Origin: Brucella rhizosphaerae | GTDB lineage: Bacteria; Pseudomonadota; Alphaproteobacteria; Rhizobiales; Rhizobiaceae | Length of the DNA: 64,000 nucleotides | Assembly (NCBI RefSeq): GCF_002252475.1 | Contig: NZ_NNRK01000025.1 | Location: forward strand, 186,001-250,000 | Reading direction: 5' to 3' | Shown here: one piece after another, positions 45,191-53,655 of the stretch | Layout: each line of letters opens with the position of its first letter | Numbering within the stretch: the first letter of the stretch is position 1 | Made by a program: the position numbers and the translations under genes | Notes under the pieces: model-generated | Told to the model about the DNA's origin: nothing | Databases searched by the model: none | Seen by the model: the letters and a program-made list of their open reading frames with translations, nothing else

Positions 45191-46264
45191 ATGGAAGACA
45201 AGTTCTTCTTTCTGCACGCGACTGGTCAGTCAGTTGAAGAAATTCGATCAGTTGATTGGGCCAATAATGAGTTGGGTAATTCTGAAAGCTGGCCGTTGGC
45301 GCTTAAAATAGCTTTGCAGATGATGCTTGCATCGCATTTTCCTAAAGCGATCTGCTGGGGCTCCGAATATATTACTTTTTTCAATGATGCATTTCGCCCA
45401 ATCTTAGGCAATAAGTCTGATTGTATGGGTAAGCCATTCAGCGATATTTGGGCTGAGGCATGGTCGGAAATCGCTCCAATCGCTCAAAAAGCATTTAAGG
45501 GTGAAGCGACATTCATTGAAGATTACCCGTTAGTAATCGATCGTTACGGCTATCCTGAACAATGCTATTTCACTTTCTGCTACAGCCCCATCAGAAATGA
45601 TGATGGCTCTGTCGGAGGTTTCATTGATACCGTCGTAGAGAGCACAGGCAAAGTTGAAGCTGAAAAGAACGCTGAAGTCTTCAATGCCGAACTCGCGCAT
45701 AGAATAAAGAATAATTTCAGCATAATAAACGCGATTGCCAGTCAGACATTTGCGGAATCAGACTACGAAAACCTGCGAGCATTTTCTGAACGTCTGCGAG
45801 CCCTAAGCAGCGCTCACGATGTACTGCGGCTTGGCAAAGGTTCCAACGGTTCCATTAATCAGATCATGCAAGGCGTGTTAGCCGCCCTCGCTGTTGATCA
45901 ACGCATAGCGATTGCGGGACCAGATATACTGATAGGTCCCAAAGGCGGAACTGCAGTATCGCTTCTGATCCATGAACTTGCAACAAACGCGATCAAATAC
46001 GGTGCACTCTCCAATGACGTTGGTCGAGTGAACGTTGTTTTGCAAACCTCGATTGTGGATGGCTCCGAAATACTGACGATTCGTTGGGAAGAAGTTGACG
46101 GTCCCGAGGTAGCTCAACCTGAGCGAGCTGGCTTCGGATCAAAGTTAATTCGTATGGGCTTGTTGGGGTCTGGTGGCGTCAAGACTGACTACTTGCCAAA
46201 TGGGCTTAAAGCAGAAATATCGGCGCCTCTGCATTCTTTGATCGAAGACAAGCGGCATCTCTGA
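45191..46264 (+). CDS. PAS-HWE histidine kinase (cargo)
   Basis: 357 aa from the ATG at 45191 (AGGTGGTG upstream). A PAS-like domain (about 30-155; ICWGSEYITFFNDAFRPILG) is followed by an HWE kinase domain with phospho-acceptor His170 in AHRIKNN, N-box HELATNAIKYGALS and WEEVDGP. No LOV cysteine motif is seen. The HWE class feeds the PhyR stress response in Rhizobiales. A complete kinase inside a prophage, next to a porin gene, is unusual and may change host signalling in the lysogen (inference). Confidence 0.9.
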   Translation: MEDKFFFLHATGQSVEEIRSVDWANNELGNSESWPLALKIALQMMLASHFPKAICWGSEYITFFNDAFRPILGNKSDCMGKPFSDIWAEAWSEIAPIAQKAFKGEATFIEDYPLVIDRYGYPEQCYFTFCYSPIRNDDGSVGGFIDTVVESTGKVEAEKNAEVFNAELAHRIKNNFSIINAIASQTFAESDYENLRAFSERLRALSSAHDVLRLGKGSNGSINQIMQGVLAALAVDQRIAIAGPDILIGPKGGTAVSLLIHELATNAIKYGALSNDVGRVNVVLQTSIVDGSEILTIRWEEVDGPEVAQPERAGFGSKLIRMGLLGSGGVKTDYLPNGLKAEISAPLHSLIEDKRHL

Positions 46265-46324
46265 GCTATTTACCACAAGCGATATACAGCCCACTGTCAC
46301 AATCAAAATACAATCATAGGTAAC

Positions 46325-46467
46325 GCGTAAGTCATACTGCGTAAGTCTCAAAAAACCTGAAAAGACTTGCGCAAAAGCACGCTGCTTTTAGTGCGTAAGA
46401 GTTCTTATATAGAAACTTACGCACAAAGCGCGCAGCGCGTAGTTCTATCCGTTTGAGAACTACGCAC
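46325..46467. repeat. Iteron-like cluster TGCGTAAGTC / GCGTAGTTC
   Basis: Seven related 9-10 bp units occur in 143 bp. Direct: 46325-46333, 46338-46347, 46392-46400, 46437-46445. Inverted: 46364-46373, 46415-46423, 46457-46467. Two form hairpins (GTGCGTAAG/CTTACGCAC and GTAGTTC/GAACTAC). The surroundings are AT-rich. Candidate replication origin or operator array. The rest of 46265-46629 has no gene; a TTCCG/CGGAA hairpin lies at 46574-46590. Confidence 0.7.
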
Positions 46468-46629
46468 TTTTTAGAAAATTTCCTGATTGAAAAATACAAC
46501 CTGATTTGAGGTTGGTTGAAATTATACCGGTTGACGCTTGACCGACGTGTCACTCCCACCATGATGTGAATTGTTCCGCTACCAACGGAAGCCCACCAAG
46601 CTGACACACCATGAACACGAGGAGAGACA

Positions 46630-47214
46630 ATGACACGAAGACGTGCGCTGAACGGCGCGTCATCCGGCAAGCCAAAAACCACAACGCAAATTGTCCGGAT
46701 CAATGGCGTCCGAACAATCATCACGACACGCAACGGCAAGGTCACAACAAAAGCAGCCCTGCCTTTAGAATGGGAACTGCAAGCTGCACAAGTTCGCAGC
46801 CTGCGCAGATTGCCAGAGTACGTCCACACAGCGCGAGACGTTCGACCGGGAACATTCACACTAGCTGGAGATCAAAACGCAGCCAAGCGCGGCCCCAAGG
46901 CAAGAGCCGAGGCATTAGCGGCAGGTCTTACACCAGGCGAGGCCGACGTGAGGATTTACATCTACGGCGGTGTGCTGCGCCAGATTGAGAACAAGGTCGG
47001 CAAAGCCAAGCTTGAACCAAGCCAGATAACCCGCCATCCGTTGCTCGATGCTCTTGGCTTTCCAGTCGTGGTGGTCAGGGCAGTTACCGAGGATGATGCA
47101 GCAGCGCAGGCAGTGAGGCTGGTTAAAGGCTGGCTGCTGGAGGCTGCTGTGCCGGAAGCGGCGAATGAAAACCAACCAACACCACATGGGGAGAACATTA
47201 ATGACGCAGATTAA
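46630..47214 (+). CDS. VRR-NUC-like nuclease
   Basis: 194 aa. Leader CACGAGGAG at 46616-46624. The C-terminal part (about 105-175) has ADVRIYIYGG, then QIENKVGKAKLEPSQ and GFPVVVVRAVTE, the D...ExK...Q and V-V-R pattern of VRR-NUC (PD-(D/E)XK) phage nucleases, implicated in Holliday junction or replication-fork processing. The N-terminal part has a strand-rich IVRINGVRTIITTRNGKV. Ends EAANENQPTPHG, a variant of the ANDN motif. Confidence 0.7.
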   Translation: MTRRRALNGASSGKPKTTTQIVRINGVRTIITTRNGKVTTKAALPLEWELQAAQVRSLRRLPEYVHTARDVRPGTFTLAGDQNAAKRGPKARAEALAAGLTPGEADVRIYIYGGVLRQIENKVGKAKLEPSQITRHPLLDALGFPVVVVRAVTEDDAAAQAVRLVKGWLLEAAVPEAANENQPTPHGENINDAD

Positions 47215-47983
47215 ACCAACGATCGCGACGACAGCCATTCACGGTTGGCACATCCCTGAACGTACCCCAGACGAAAGGCAAGCCGCCAGAGAACGTATAC
47301 GGCTTGAACGCGCCCGTGAGGTCAAGGCGCTAACAAAAATGCGCCGACGCATTGAAAAGCGCCAGTCTATCGGCGACGATTGGGATGGTCGCGCTGCGAA
47401 TGACAACATCGCGTGGCCTCTGGCTACCGCGCTAATTAAGGAAGGCAACACTGACCTTCTGAAATACGCAATGATGTATCGTCGCATTCACACGGCAGCT
47501 AAAAGCAATGCGGTCCTTGGCGGGTCTTCAGTCATGCTAGGGGATGGGATGGCGATCGATCGGCATATTCATGTCCGACCGAATGGCAGCGTCGCTTACA
47601 AGCATGTCAGGCAATCTACTGCCGCCAGCGTGGATATTCCATCTCGCAAGAAAAGTATCACCGACTCCGAAACGCAGCTTTCATCTGATAAATCCGAAAG
47701 CGGATACACCAGTGTACCGAAGCCGTGGAGGGGCGATGTGCCTGTCAATGAAATGATTGACGCGCAACATAAGCTTGGTCGGCTGCAATCCGCATTGGGC
47801 CATCTGTGTGAGCCGTTCGAACTAGCCTGCATCGACGGGAAGACATTAGCGGAGGTTGGAACAACAGTCGGAATTGCCAATCGAAGCGGAGCGCAAGGTG
47901 CAGGACGTGCGCTGGTCCATACGGCATTAATAACGCTGCGAGATATTCTAGGAAATTTGCAGCGACAAGACATAGCCGCCTGA
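47201..47983 (+). CDS. Phage regulatory-type protein, 260 aa
   Basis: Starts at ATG 47201 after GGGGAGAACATTA, 14-bp overlap with the nuclease gene. N-terminal helical basic part (ERTPDERQAARERIRLERAR), then GRAANDNIAWPLATALIKEG. The C-terminus DGKTLAEVGTTVGIANRSGA is an HTH-like element. Its place before the late genes suggests a late regulator, but that is inference. Confidence 0.6.
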   Translation: MTQIKPTIATTAIHGWHIPERTPDERQAARERIRLERAREVKALTKMRRRIEKRQSIGDDWDGRAANDNIAWPLATALIKEGNTDLLKYAMMYRRIHTAAKSNAVLGGSSVMLGDGMAIDRHIHVRPNGSVAYKHVRQSTAASVDIPSRKKSITDSETQLSSDKSESGYTSVPKPWRGDVPVNEMIDAQHKLGRLQSALGHLCEPFELACIDGKTLAEVGTTVGIANRSGAQGAGRALVHTALITLRDILGNLQRQDIAA

Positions 47984-48261
47984 CGCATGCGCTGATCCGC
48001 TCAAAGCTTGGTAATAGTGGGAAGACAATCTTCCACACTATTCCAAGTTCTGTGCGCACAGGCTGATGCCAGCGACAGACGCTCGGTCAGAGATGAACCG
48101 GGCGTAACTATCCAACGACAAGCCATCATCGTTCAGCATGCTTTGTGTGATCAACGACGCTTGTCTACAAATCCCCGGCGCCGTTTCTCCTCCGGCAGAC
48201 GGGATACGGCGGGTTGAGTAATATATTGGTGCTGAACCAAGTTGCTCCCCGCCGATCAATT
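47984..48261. other. Non-coding gap with long imperfect palindrome
   Basis: CTTGGTAATAGTGGGAAGA (48007-48025) pairs with TCTTCCACACTATTCCAAG (48029-48047). It lacks a T-run. I find no supported gene in this gap. Confidence 0.6.
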
Positions 48262-48726
48262 CTACATGCCGGTTTTCCGGTTGTCTCCCATGTCAGGCTT
48301 ATTGCCAGTAACGGATGCATAAAGCATCTTGGCCGTTGCGGCGATCGTGCCGGGACCGTCCCAGAATTCAGCGTGATTTGGTGAAACTGTAATCAAGCGA
48401 ATATCCGGGTCGTCTTCAGAATCCCAAAATGCTTTGGCGAAAGGCGTCCACAGCTCTTTGATTTTAGCTCGGTCGTTAGACACTTGCGCATTGCCCGCAA
48501 CGAAAAGGTAATCATTGGCGGATTCGTTGGAGAACGTCAGCTGGACAACCGACTGTCCTTGGATATCAGTTACCTTCTCGCTGTCTACGTCTGCGAGGAA
48601 ATAGATAGCGCCTTCGTCCTTACGAACGATAGGCGACATTGGCACCTGATTTCCATTCCATCCATAAAAGCAAACGCGGGAATCTTCTGCGATTTCCCAG
48701 GCTCGTTGCGGGTCTGAATCGGTCAT
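48262..48726 (-). CDS. PNPOx-fold general stress protein
   Basis: 154 aa from the ATG at 48726 (AAGGAGAAACAAAC upstream). The FMN-binding split-barrel fold is shown by FYGWNGNQVPMSPIVRKDEG, IYFLADVDSEK and YLFVAGNAQV, as in general stress protein 26-like proteins of the pyridoxamine phosphate oxidase superfamily. It is a host-type gene, in an operon with the DUF883-like gene upstream. Cofactor and substrate unproven. Confidence 0.82.
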   Translation of the reverse strand: MTDSDPQRAWEIAEDSRVCFYGWNGNQVPMSPIVRKDEGAIYFLADVDSEKVTDIQGQSVVQLTFSNESANDYLFVAGNAQVSNDRAKIKELWTPFAKAFWDSEDDPDIRLITVSPNHAEFWDGPGTIAATAKMLYASVTGNKPDMGDNRKTGM

Positions 48727-48792
48727 GTTTGTTTCTCCTTGTTCAGGATGTGCAAAGGGAGTTCTGAGACGTATGTGTGCAATCAATGCACG

Positions 48793-49086
48793 TTAACGAC
48801 GACAACGGCCCAGGATCATGCCAGCAAGAACGCCGAAAATACCCACGGCTGCCAATGTAGCCGTTGCAGTGCCGGGATTTTCGCGGGCAGCCTGAAGAAC
48901 GCGTTCACCTTGATGTCGAGCGTTGGAAGCCACATCCTCAATTACGGAAGATGCCGAAGAAAGTGCATTGTCAGCCTTGTCTGTGGCGGTACCCAGACGG
49001 TCGGCTAGTTGTGATGAAAGACTGCTCAGTTGGCTACGAAGTTCGCTGATCTGATTGGCGACGGTGTTTTCTGGTTCGTTGGCCAT
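48793..49086 (-). CDS. DUF883/YqjD-like membrane-anchored protein
   Basis: 97 aa. A long amphipathic helix (NQISELRSQLSSLSSQLADR through ASNARHQGERVLQAA) is followed by a C-terminal membrane helix ATLAAVGIFGVLAGMILG. This is the architecture of ElaB/YqjD proteins, which bind ribosomes at the membrane in stationary phase in E. coli. RBS AAGGAATATCCTCA. Cargo gene, linked to a stress protein. Confidence 0.78.
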   Translation of the reverse strand: MANEPENTVANQISELRSQLSSLSSQLADRLGTATDKADNALSSASSVIEDVASNARHQGERVLQAARENPGTATATLAAVGIFGVLAGMILGRCRR

Positions 49087-49188
49087 TGAGGATATTCCTT
49101 CTGAAATGATTGGTCAGCAGCGACGGCCGCTTGCTCATTAGGAACGTGTACGAATACATTTGGTTTCAAAGTTTTCGAAAAGATTAGT

Positions 49189-49265
<77 letters not shown>

Positions 49266-49284
49266 GTTTCATGAAGAACAATCA

Positions 49285-49361
49285 TGCGGAGTGGAGAAGT
49301 GGTCATCTCGTCTGGCTCATAACCAGAAGATCGTCGGTTCGAATCCGACCTGCCGCAACCA
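49285..49361 (+). tRNA. tRNA with anticodon CAT (Met or Ile2)
   Basis: Acceptor TGCGGAG pairs with TGCCGCA over five pairs plus a G-T. D arm GAGA...TCTC, anticodon stem TCTGG/CCAGA around CTCATAA (CAT at 49318-49320), T arm GTCGG-TTCGAAT-CCGAC, 3' ACCA. One extra base is in the 3' acceptor strand. Second of two tandem phage CAT tRNAs. Met, fMet or Ile (lysidine-modified) cannot be separated by eye. Confidence 0.72.
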
Positions 49362-49401
49362 AATTAAAAAGAATGGCGGACCTTGACCCGCCAGTCATTT
49401 G

Positions 49402-49647
49402 TCATCGACAACGAGCAGTATATATCTGCCCCCTACTATTGCGATACTGACATTTGCCATTACGAAGATTGCGCACCAGCAACCCACCTACGGCACCAGC
49501 GCCTGCACCGATAAGTGCACCTTTACCACCGCCAGCAATACCGCCGATGGCAGCGCCAGCGACAGTTCCGATGCTGAGGTCTTTTTCAGTTGACGTACAG
49601 CCAGAGATCGCCAGCAAGGCAATCAAGCAAAATCCAATCTTACGCAT
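49402..49647 (-). CDS. Glycine-zipper lipoprotein
   Basis: 81 aa from the ATG at 49647 (AAGGGACGGGAC upstream). Lipoprotein signal with lipobox ISGC (MRKIGFCLIALLAISGCTST). Then glycine-zipper repeats (GTVAGAAIGGIAGGGKGALI, AGAGAVGGLL) and a C-terminal CQYRNSRGQIYTARC. An outer membrane or periplasmic 17-kDa-antigen-like small lipoprotein. Cargo of the prophage. Confidence 0.82.
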   Translation of the reverse strand: MRKIGFCLIALLAISGCTSTEKDLSIGTVAGAAIGGIAGGGKGALIGAGAGAVGGLLVRNLRNGKCQYRNSRGQIYTARCR

Positions 49648-49704
49648 GTCCCGTCCCTTTTTCACCGATCAAGAATGATGATCTAGTTAAGGAGGGAATG
49701 GTAA

Positions 49705-50034
49705 GTGTCAATAAAATACGCGCCAAGACATGCTGCTAATTCACGTGATGGCATAAGCCGCCCTTGGCTCCGCCTCTACAAGACTGCCCGCTGGAAGCGA
49801 ATGCGCGAGCGACAAATGACCGAGCAACCGCTTTGTATATTCTGCCTGCAGGTTGGTGACGTCGAGCCAGCGACGGTTTGCGATCATGTCATCCCACATA
49901 AGGGCGACGAGTTTCTATTCTGGAATGCTGACAACCTGCAATCGCTTTGTAAATCATGCCATGACCGCACCAAGCAGCGCATGGAGCGAGGTCAGGACAT
50001 CGTGACCTTCGGGGCCGACGGGTGGCCGGTTTGA
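49705..50034 (+). CDS. HNH endonuclease (packaging-associated)
   Basis: 109 aa from GTG 49705, preceded by AAGGAGG. HNH motif: CIFCLQVG, then CDHVIPHKGD and NADNLQSLCKSCHDRTKQR with zinc cysteines. HNH proteins adjacent to terminase genes cooperate with TerL in cos/HK97-type packaging (family knowledge). Confidence 0.9.
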   Translation: MSIKYAPRHAANSRDGISRPWLRLYKTARWKRMRERQMTEQPLCIFCLQVGDVEPATVCDHVIPHKGDEFLFWNADNLQSLCKSCHDRTKQRMERGQDIVTFGADGWPV

Positions 50035-50142
50035 CCCCCGGGGCATCAAAAAGTCGACGAAGGTCGAAAACGCCGGAACGGCGAGGGTCCATCGCGCACG
50101 CATCCACAATTCAAAATATGACCCCTTCAAAGGATTTATGCC

Positions 50143-50529
50143 ATGGCGAGGCCCAGAACGCCTCGCGCCAAGGCGGCTGTCGAGGCGAGTGATAAGAAAA
50201 ACCCGCAGCGCTTCAAAAACCGTACTGACGCCAAGGCCGACGACCCGCTCGGCAATCCTCCCGCATGGTTGAAGGATACCCCGGAGCTTAAAGCCAAGGC
50301 TGCTTGGAAGCTGTTTGAAAAAGAGCTGCCGTGGCTGAATCAGTCACACCGCACGCTGGTCGGTATGGCAGCAAATATTCAGGGTCGCATCATGGCTGGC
50401 CAGGAAGTTGGCGTGCAGGCAATGAACCTGTTGCGGCAGATGCTTGGCCAGATGGGCGCAACGCCTGCCGACGCATCGAAAGTTGCGACCGCCGACGACA
50501 GCGACGAGAAGGATGATTTGCTTGACTGA
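50143..50529 (+). CDS. Terminase small subunit (P27-type)
   Basis: 128 aa. It begins MARPRTPRAKAAVEASDKK, then a helical DNA-binding region (WLKDTPELKAKAAWKLFEKE) and an acidic tail SDEKDDLLD. Order HNH-TerS-TerL supports it. Recognises the packaging site of the concatemer. Confidence 0.78.
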   Translation: MARPRTPRAKAAVEASDKKNPQRFKNRTDAKADDPLGNPPAWLKDTPELKAKAAWKLFEKELPWLNQSHRTLVGMAANIQGRIMAGQEVGVQAMNLLRQMLGQMGATPADASKVATADDSDEKDDLLD

Positions 50530-52384
50530 TATGCCTGCGCTGGAGCGTGTGAGCGCTTACGCGCAAGCTGTCCTTGACGGTACTGAGATTGCAGGCCCGC
50601 ACGTTCGAAACGCTTGCCAGCGTCATTTCGATGACTTGGCTACAGGGCATGAGCGCGGGCTTTGGTTTGACGATGATGAATCAGATCGTGTGTTCCGTTT
50701 CTTTGAAGAGCGCTTGAAGCTCTCCGAAGGCCAGTTTGAAGGCAAGCCGTTTGAGCTGCATGCATCACAAGCATTCAAGCTCGGATCGTTATTCGGTTGG
50801 AAACGTGAAGACGGTTCCCGCCGTTTTCGTCGCGCCTACATCGAAGAAGGCAAGGGCAACGGTAAGTCGCCTTTCGCTGGTGGCGTCGGGTTGTATGGCT
50901 TGATTGCTGACAAGGAAGCTGGCGCTCAGATTTACGCCGCTGCTGCCAAGAAAGAGCAGGCTGGAATTCTGTTCCAGGACGCTGTGAAAATGGCGCGCGC
51001 TGCACCAGCCTTGATGCAGCGTGTAAAGTTCAGTGGCGGTATGGGGCGTGAGTTTAATATCGCGCACCACAAATCGCAGTCTTTCTTCCGTCCGATCTCA
51101 AAGGATTCGGGAAAATCGGGTTCTGGTCCGCGTCCTCATTTCGCACTCTGCGATGAGGTGCATGAGCATCCAGATCGATCGACGATGGAAATGCTGGAGC
51201 GTGGCTTCAAGTTTCGTCGCCAGCCTTTGCTGCTGATGATCACGAACTCTGGCAGTGACAAGAACAGCATCTGCTGGGAAGAGCACGAGCACGCAGTTCG
51301 GGTTGCAGCCGGGACGCAGACGCCAGACGAGGGATTCAATTACGTCGGTGAAGTCATCGACGATACGACGTTTGCATGGGTTTGCGCGCTAGATAAGGGC
51401 GATGACCCTTTGAATGATCCGACATGCTGGAAGAAAGCTAATCCACTTCTCGGTGTGATTCTTACGCATGAATATCTTGCAGGCGTTGTTTCTCAGGCCA
51501 AACAGATGCCGGGCAAGCTAAACGGCATTCTGCGCTTGCACTTTTGCTGCTGGACGGATGCCGATAAGGCTTGGATGCCGCGTGAGACTGTCGAAAGCGT
51601 CATGGACGACTTCGACCCCGAAGAGGAACACGCTGAGAAGCCGGTTTTCATGGGTGTCGATCTTTCGGGCAGCAAGGATATGACTGTTCTTGCCTGCGTG
51701 GTTCCTACGGGTTTCATGGAAATGGAACGCGAAGACGGAGCTATAGTCAGTCTGCCGACCTTTGGTGCGTGGGTTGAGGCCTGGACGCCACAGGAAACGC
51801 TGCAAGCCAGAGCACAGGCCGACAAAGCGCCATATGAGTTATGGGTGCAGCAAGGCTGGCTTAACGCCACGCCCGGTAAACGTGTCCGATACGACTTTGT
51901 TGCGGCACGCCTCCAGCAACTTGATCAGCAGTTTGAAATCAAAGCCATCGCTTACGACCGCTACGCTTACGACAAGTTTCGCGAAGAGGTTGATGCGCTC
52001 GGCATTGAAGTCGACCACGTTGCGCACCCACAGGGTGGCAAGGTTCGAGCAAAACCTGAACCCGCCAAAGTCGAGGCCGCAAAAGCCGCTGGCCTTCCTG
52101 CGCCGCAAGGCTTGTGGATGCCGGGATCGGTCTTGGCGCTAGAAGACATGATCATCGACGGTCGGATTCGCATGAGGCGAAACCCTGTGCTGATGACTGC
52201 GCTGATGGGCGCCACGTTTGATCACGACCCGCAGGAAAACCGATGGTTTGTTAAAACCAAAGCCTCGGTACGCATCGATGCTGCCGTCGCTTTGGCAATG
52301 GCTATTGGCGCTGCGATGGACACTCCGATTGAACCGGAACAAAACCTCGATGACTTCATCAACAATATGGTGGTCATCGCTTAA
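50522..52384 (+). CDS. Terminase large subunit
   Basis: 620 aa. TTG at 50522 (AAGGAT upstream; overlaps the TerS stop) is the likely start; ATG at 50531 is possible. ATPase: Walker A EGKGNGKSPFAGG (about residue 121), Walker B FALCDEVHEH. Nuclease domain: VDLSGSKDMTVLAC and the later Asp/His region. HK97-type Terminase_1. It cuts and translocates DNA into the prohead. Confidence 0.94.
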   Translation: MTDMPALERVSAYAQAVLDGTEIAGPHVRNACQRHFDDLATGHERGLWFDDDESDRVFRFFEERLKLSEGQFEGKPFELHASQAFKLGSLFGWKREDGSRRFRRAYIEEGKGNGKSPFAGGVGLYGLIADKEAGAQIYAAAAKKEQAGILFQDAVKMARAAPALMQRVKFSGGMGREFNIAHHKSQSFFRPISKDSGKSGSGPRPHFALCDEVHEHPDRSTMEMLERGFKFRRQPLLLMITNSGSDKNSICWEEHEHAVRVAAGTQTPDEGFNYVGEVIDDTTFAWVCALDKGDDPLNDPTCWKKANPLLGVILTHEYLAGVVSQAKQMPGKLNGILRLHFCCWTDADKAWMPRETVESVMDDFDPEEEHAEKPVFMGVDLSGSKDMTVLACVVPTGFMEMEREDGAIVSLPTFGAWVEAWTPQETLQARAQADKAPYELWVQQGWLNATPGKRVRYDFVAARLQQLDQQFEIKAIAYDRYAYDKFREEVDALGIEVDHVAHPQGGKVRAKPEPAKVEAAKAAGLPAPQGLWMPGSVLALEDMIIDGRIRMRRNPVLMTALMGATFDHDPQENRWFVKTKASVRIDAAVALAMAIGAAMDTPIEPEQNLDDFINNMVVIA

Positions 52385-52401
52385 CTCACGACGGAGCAAA
52401 A

Positions 52402-53646
52402 ATGGGCTTCATTGATAGATGGGTCGGAAAGCCCATCAAGCTCACCGACGGCGAGTTCTGGAGAGGTTTCTTTGGCCTTGAAACAACGTCCGGTGAAACA
52501 GTCACTTACGAAAAGGCCCTCGATCTCGATTCCGTATGGGCATGCGTAAATCTCGTAGCTAATTCGGTAAAGACGCTGCCATGCAACGTGTTCAAGGACG
52601 ACGGCGTCACCATCGATCGTGAAAACGTTCTGTATGAACTGCTTCATGATATGCCCAATCTTGACGACACAGCGTCTGATTTTTGGGCCATGGTGGCCAT
52701 GTGCCTTTGTCTTGATGGTAACTTTTTCGCCGAAAAGAAGGTGATCGGAGGCCGTCTTACAGCTTTGAACCCGTTTCATCCTCTTGCGGTTAAGGTTTGC
52801 CGCGACGACAGGAACAACCGCTATTACGAAGTGACTGAAACCGCCAAAGGCAAGTCAGGCACGATCCGCCGTGTCAGTGAAGACAAGATGTTTCACGTTC
52901 GGGGAATGGTCATTCCTGGCTGTGATCGTGGTCTTTCTCCTATCGGAGTTGTCAGGAACACTGTCGGCAATGCGCTCGCGGGTGAAAAGACTGCCGGCAA
53001 GATGTTTGCCAACGGTATGCAGGTTGCGGGCGTGCTTACATCTGATCAAGTATTAAAGGCCGAACAGCGAAAGCAGCTTGGCGAGACGCTAGGTCAGTTT
53101 GCCGGGTCTGATAAGGCCGGAAAGATTGCCGTTCTTGAAGCTGGTCTGCAATACAAGCAACTGACGATCAATCCCCAAGATGCACAGATGCTGGAAACGC
53201 GTCAATTCAGTGTTGAGCAGATCTGTCGCATCTTCGGCGTTCCGCCTGTCATGATTGGCCATGCTTCAAATGGAACGACGACGTGGGGGAGCGGTATCGA
53301 GCAGCTAATCCTGCAGTTTACCAAGACCTGCCTTACACCGTTGCTGCGTAGTATTGAATCAGCGGTCTATCGCGACTTGCTTGATGCCAAAACGCGCAAA
53401 ACGACTGTCGTTAAGTTTAACATGGAAGGCCTCTTGCGAGGCGATAGCCAAGCGCGTGCCGAATTCCTTCAAAGGATGGTTCAGAACGGCATTTATACGC
53501 CGAATGAAGCGCGATCCTATGAAAACAAGGCAGAAATGCCTGGCGGTAACGAGCTCATCGTCAACGGGACAATGCAACCGTTGCACGGCATCGGCCATAA
53601 CGGCGGGCCATCGCTTGATGGCGCGACCGAAACGCGCGCTGCTTAA
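52402..53646 (+). CDS. Phage portal protein (HK97 family)
   Basis: 414 aa. The portal fold shows VWACVNLVANSVKTLPCNVF near the start, MFHVRGMVIPGCDRGLSPIG and IFGVPPVMIGHASNGTTTWG in the middle. The C-terminus carries the Rhizobiales motif GIGHNGGPSLDG. Forms the dodecameric DNA entry channel. Between TerL and the protease, as in HK97. Confidence 0.93.
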   Translation: MGFIDRWVGKPIKLTDGEFWRGFFGLETTSGETVTYEKALDLDSVWACVNLVANSVKTLPCNVFKDDGVTIDRENVLYELLHDMPNLDDTASDFWAMVAMCLCLDGNFFAEKKVIGGRLTALNPFHPLAVKVCRDDRNNRYYEVTETAKGKSGTIRRVSEDKMFHVRGMVIPGCDRGLSPIGVVRNTVGNALAGEKTAGKMFANGMQVAGVLTSDQVLKAEQRKQLGETLGQFAGSDKAGKIAVLEAGLQYKQLTINPQDAQMLETRQFSVEQICRIFGVPPVMIGHASNGTTTWGSGIEQLILQFTKTCLTPLLRSIESAVYRDLLDAKTRKTTVVKFNMEGLLRGDSQARAEFLQRMVQNGIYTPNEARSYENKAEMPGGNELIVNGTMQPLHGIGHNGGPSLDGATETRAA

Positions 53647-53655
53647 GGGAATTAA

